Source: Omnitrophica bacterium GWA2_41_15 (GTDB lineage Bacteria; Omnitrophota; Gorgyraeia; Gygaellales; Profunditerraquicolaceae). From it: a stretch of 34,751 bases of DNA. The position numbers and the translations under genes are program-made. Below, piece after piece: positions 32,420-34,751 of this stretch (within the stretch, counting starts at the first letter, position 1; every line of letters begins with the position of its first letter). Location: the NCBI GenBank assembly GCA_919902045.1, contig CAKKSP010000046.1, positions 1 through 34,751 of the forward strand, read 5' to 3'. The notes beneath the pieces are model-generated. The model was not told where the DNA came from. It worked only from the letters and a program-made list of their open reading frames with translations, and searched no databases.

Positions 32420-33844
32420 CTTTAGCTCGTTTAAGAATTTCAGGAATTGTTCTTGTTTTTTGTTTTCGGTAACTTTCTGCCGGAAGGATTCTTTGTCTTT
32501 TGAAAATTTCTCTTTATCATAGGGTGTTTTTTCTTTGCGCCAGACAATATAGAAATTGTCTTCTGTTTCTAAGGTTTTGCTTGGTTCGTTATCTTTAAGC
32601 GCTTCAATAGTATTCCAGAAAAGGCTTGAAGCGCCTATTCCTTCGATATAACTTCCGAATTTAAAGAGAGCAGTTTCTCCTGATTTCAGGCCAAATTCTG
32701 TTAGATAATTTTGTGCTTGGATTAATTCATTTGGGGTAAGGTTAAAATTATCTTTTAATTTTTTAGCACAACTATCAATTTTTTCTTTGGCTATTTTTTT
32801 TGCCTTTTCTTTACTAGAAGCATTAATGGCTTCAGTTTTTGCTTCTTCAAACTGCGGGATATAGGCTTCACGGCGTTCTTTTATCCGGATTGCATAGTAA
32901 GCTTTATCAACAAGCACAGGGCCGATTATATCAGTAGGTTTGCTTTTATTAAGCTTTAAAATAATATCCTGTGACCATCCGATTTGCGGTATTGCTTCTC
33001 CGTAAGAAAATAATCCGGTTTCTTTTAATTCTAACCCTAAATCCGCGGCGATTTTATTTAGATCTTCTTTTGCTGCAATCTTTTTCCCAAGGGCTTCTAC
33101 CTGGGTATTAAGAGCGGTTTTGTCTTCTATTTCTGTTTTGATCATCAGGTATTCCAGATTAAACGAAAGCGGTTTGCGGAAAGAGTTAGGATTTTGATTG
33201 AAGTATTTCCTGGCTTCGTCTTCGTTTGATGTTATGTCTTTTGCAAAATCTTGGTTTAAAGCTGTCAGGTAATACATGCTTACCTGCTCATTTTCCCGGA
33301 GGTATTCATTCTTGGCTTCTTCATCCGTAGCGTATACCGGATTAGTAATTACTGTGTATAATTTTGAGATTATAATATCTTGCCGGGTTTGTTCTTCAAA
33401 TTGCCGGGGTTTTAGGTGCAGGTCATAGTAAAGAGTGCGCTCGTAAAGCGTTTGGTTAAAGGCGTTATTTTTTTTGAAGAACCCATAGCTTTGGATTACA
33501 TTAATTACTTCCTGGTCATTAGCGCGGATTCTTCTGTGCTTTGCCTCTTCAAGTAATATTAATCGGTCAACGGCCTGGTCTTGAAAATTTATATAATTTT
33601 TTATTTCTTCAAGCTTCTCTCCATATTGCATACTGGCCTGAAACATTACTGCCTGGTAGGCTTCGCGGAATTCATTGATGGTAATATTCCTGCCGAAGAG
33701 TTTCAAACTAAACTGTTTTCCTGCTTCTTTTTTCCCGCTTGTGTAGCTTCCCGCTCCCCAGAGTATAAAAGAGGGGACGATAATACAAGCTAGGGTTATC
33801 CAAATTTTTCTGCTAGTCTTCCTGTCGCGTAGGAATCTCAACAT
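32408..33844 (-). CDS. PpiD/SurA-like membrane-anchored periplasmic chaperone/peptidyl-prolyl isomerase
   Basis: A 478-residue protein, the only minus-strand gene. Its architecture follows PpiD: a short basic N-terminus, one membrane helix (KIWITLACIIVPSFILWGAG), a SurA-N-like helical domain (about 40-190), a rotamase-like middle region, and a charged helical C-terminus ending KKKA. The parvulin-like part lacks clear catalytic motifs, so it may be a chaperone only. I choose ATG 33844, where the membrane helix sits as in PpiD and GAAAGG lies upstream; the GTG 33877 start overlaps its own SD. The stop lies in the shared terminator. Confidence 0.82.
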   Translation of the reverse strand: MLRFLRDRKTSRKIWITLACIIVPSFILWGAGSYTSGKKEAGKQFSLKLFGRNITINEFREAYQAVMFQASMQYGEKLEEIKNYINFQDQAVDRLILLEEAKHRRIRANDQEVINVIQSYGFFKKNNAFNQTLYERTLYYDLHLKPRQFEEQTRQDIIISKLYTVITNPVYATDEEAKNEYLRENEQVSMYYLTALNQDFAKDITSNEDEARKYFNQNPNSFRKPLSFNLEYLMIKTEIEDKTALNTQVEALGKKIAAKEDLNKIAADLGLELKETGLFSYGEAIPQIGWSQDIILKLNKSKPTDIIGPVLVDKAYYAIRIKERREAYIPQFEEAKTEAINASSKEKAKKIAKEKIDSCAKKLKDNFNLTPNELIQAQNYLTEFGLKSGETALFKFGSYIEGIGASSLFWNTIEALKDNEPSKTLETEDNFYIVWRKEKTPYDKEKFSKDKESFRQKVTENKKQEQFLKFLNELKKKA

Positions 33845-33910
33845 AAATTTTCTCTGCCTTTCTTGTCGGAAAATCACCTTCCTATTTTTTTAGGTTTAAC
33901 TCTATCTAAG

Positions 33911-33938
33911 ATTATATAGAAAGAGCTAAACTTTGCAA
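33911..33938 (-). promoter_or_regulatory. Promoter of the PpiD/SurA-like gene
   Basis: On the minus strand TTGCAA (33938-33933), a 16-nt spacer, then TATAAT (33916-33911). The -10 is perfect and the -35 matches four of six. It lies about 67 bp upstream of the chosen ATG. Confidence 0.6.
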
Positions 33939-33940
33939 TA

Positions 33941-33967
33941 GAAAACTAGGGGACGCTTCGGTGGTTT
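33941..33967. repeat. Short repeat, GAAAACTAGGGGACGCTTCGG type (copy B)
   Basis: Matches the repeat at 21695 over 26-27 bases with one difference (TAGTTT to TGGTTT). The following bases to about 34000 contain CTCCGAAG, complementary to part of the CTTCGG core, so a larger hairpin is possible. It separates the minus-strand chaperone gene from the toxin-antitoxin pair. Confidence 0.75.
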
Positions 33968-34019
33968 CCGAGGATTCTGGTGAGGCTCCGAAGAATTAGA
34001 GGAAGTAAGAAATTCCAAC

Positions 34020-34048
34020 TTGACATACTTTCATACAAATGGTAGACT
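34020..34048 (+). promoter_or_regulatory. Promoter of the toxin-antitoxin operon
   Basis: TTGACA (34020-34025), a 17-nt spacer, then TAGACT (34043-34048), a four-of-six -10 box. It lies 20 bp before the antitoxin ATG. Such operons are usually repressed by their own antitoxin at this site. Confidence 0.6.
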
Positions 34049-34067
34049 TTCTTTGGAGGTGGCAAAG

Positions 34068-34331
34068 ATGACTATCACAAAACTTAAGGCAAAGAATCAG
34101 GTAACTATCCCAAGTATTATTATGAAGCGGCTGCGTTTAAAGCCAAATGAGCTTTTTGCAGTGGATGTTGAGGAAAATTTTATTAAGCTTATACCTGTCA
34201 AAGTAGAACCGAAATACACCGCAGAAGAGCTTAAAGCAGTAGACAAGATTGTGGCGCAGGAAAAATCCAGAGGAAAAACAGTCAAAGCCGGTAAGGATTT
34301 CTCGCATTATCTCAAGAAGGTTTCTGGTTAA
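34068..34331 (+). CDS. AbrB/MazE-type antitoxin
   Basis: An 87-residue protein with an N-terminal swapped-hairpin DNA-binding domain (MTITKLKAKNQVTIPSIIMKRL, with a second LKPNELFAVDVEENFIKLIP half) and a charged helical tail (about 55-87) that would wrap the toxin. It should neutralise the toxin and repress the operon. I choose ATG 34068 with GGAGG eight bases upstream; the track's 34020 start lies on the promoter. The stop overlaps the toxin start by one base (TAATG). Confidence 0.88.
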   Translation: MTITKLKAKNQVTIPSIIMKRLRLKPNELFAVDVEENFIKLIPVKVEPKYTAEELKAVDKIVAQEKSRGKTVKAGKDFSHYLKKVSG

Positions 34332-34612
34332 TGAAAAAGATCGTTATACTGTCTTCTTTTGAGCGCTCTCTTAAGAAGCTTTCCCCGCAAGATAAGAAAC
34401 AAACTGCCGAAAGTTTAGAATCTTTTAACTCCATGTTAGTTTCCGGCTCTTTCCCCGCAGGATTAGGTTTCAAAAAGATTAACCATGATAAATACGAACT
34501 ACGCGTTAATATCCGCCTGCGCGTAATTATTAAGTCAGAAGGGGATACTTATTATTTAGTTTTAGTCGGCAGCCATGATGATGTAAGAAGGTATTTAAGA
34601 GATTATAGATAA
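34331..34612 (+). CDS. RelE/ParE-superfamily toxin
   Basis: A 93-residue RelE/ParE-fold protein. The helical start SSFERSLKKLSPQDKKQ and the central beta-sheet KYELRVNIRLRVIIKSEG then YYLVLVGSHDDVRRYLRDY match the RelE/HigB-like plasmid-stabilisation family. RelE relatives cleave mRNA on the ribosome, and ParE relatives poison gyrase; several basic residues (Arg in ELRVNIRLRVII) favour the RelE side, but this is inference. It is translationally coupled to the AbrB-type antitoxin. The downstream spacer ends in a palindrome that may stop transcription. Confidence 0.85.
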   Translation: MKKIVILSSFERSLKKLSPQDKKQTAESLESFNSMLVSGSFPAGLGFKKINHDKYELRVNIRLRVIIKSEGDTYYLVLVGSHDDVRRYLRDYR

Positions 34613-34703
34613 GTATTATATTTGCAACTCTTTGATTTTTATGGCGGTTGTATAAAGCGTCTTGTAACTTTGCAATTTGCGACTTCAAGTTTTAGGATAT
34701 ATA

Positions 34704-34748
34704 AAAAGGGGCCAGGCACTTTTTTTCAAAAAGAGCCAGGCCCCTTTT
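34704..34748. repeat. Palindromic repeat, AAAAGGGGCCAGGC type (possible terminator)
   Basis: AAAAGGGGCCAGGCACTTTTT and its right arm starting AAAAAGAGCC are inverted over 21 bases with two mismatches around a short loop. It ends in TTTT on + and, being symmetric, on the minus strand too. It resembles GGGGCCAGGC REP-type repeats found near tyrosine transposases; it could also terminate the toxin-antitoxin transcript. The window ends three bases later. The roughly 90 bases between the toxin stop and this palindrome show nothing else I can support. Confidence 0.8.
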
Positions 34749-34751
34749 ACC

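Noticed and set aside
1-34751. CRISPR arrays, prophage, secretion or defence islands
   Set aside because: I saw no regularly spaced direct repeats, integrase, capsid, nuclease-helicase or restriction genes; apart from the toxin-antitoxin pair and short palindromes the window is housekeeping.

Overview
This 34.8-kb window looks like a stretch of core chromosome from an anaerobic, Gram-negative-type bacterium. It uses the standard code: UGA serves as a stop in many ATGA overlaps. GC content looks close to 40 percent by eye. Pyruvate:ferredoxin oxidoreductase, two ferredoxins and a rubrerythrin-like di-iron protein point to anaerobic life. A PpiD/SurA-like chaperone, a CcdA/TlpA pair and a prepilin peptidase point to a periplasm and type IV pilins. 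The gene set and dispersed palindromes would suit a candidate phylum such as Omnitrophota, but that placement is inference from general resemblance and was not tested.

Layout. (1) 1-4.8 kb: tRNA-Gly, a structured-looking leader, then EIIA(Ntr)-like protein, YvcK-like protein with two membrane helices, HPr, enzyme I and a sugar-nucleotidyltransferase. No sugar EIIB/EIIC permease is present, so this PTS looks regulatory. (2) 4.8-9.6 kb: metK-ahcY, then 6-phosphofructokinase and a long class II aldolase. (3) 9.6-16 kb: branched-chain amino acid run ilvD-ilvB-ilvN-ilvC-leuA. (4) 16-28.6 kb: a tightly packed mixed run: aroE, prepilin peptidase, malQ, HAD phosphatase, TtcA-like, truB, rmuC-like, DUF167, laccase-domain protein, a small unknown, cutA, ccdA, tlpA-like, LUD protein, yggT, ybaB, a core-MetE-like zinc methyltransferase and prmA. 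(5) 28.6-32.4 kb: porG-porD-porA-porB from a consensus sigma70-type promoter, then a rubrerythrin-like gene and a ferredoxin. (6) 32.4-34.75 kb: the only minus-strand gene (PpiD/SurA-like), then an AbrB-type/RelE-type toxin-antitoxin pair and a palindrome at the edge.

Main discovery. A fixed-geometry 45-nt element made of two tandem hairpins sits just upstream of the translation starts of metK, ilvC, porD and the rubrerythrin-like gene. At the last site there are two full copies plus fragments. Both stems change sequence between copies but stay complementary, while the 11-nt loop, the flanking ACACCC/GGTGT and the second loop TAACT are largely kept. This is covariation visible by eye among paralogous sites in one window. 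I do not recognise it as a known riboswitch, attC site or terminator. It may be an undescribed cis-acting translation or mRNA-stability element.

Other themes. KARI and shikimate dehydrogenase both carry an acidic residue where NADP-binding relatives usually have a basic one, suggesting NADH use in biosynthesis. MetK, AhcY and the core-MetE-like protein could together form a SAM cycle. At least four kinds of short palindromic repeat of REP/MITE appearance sit in the gaps, although no transposase gene is present.
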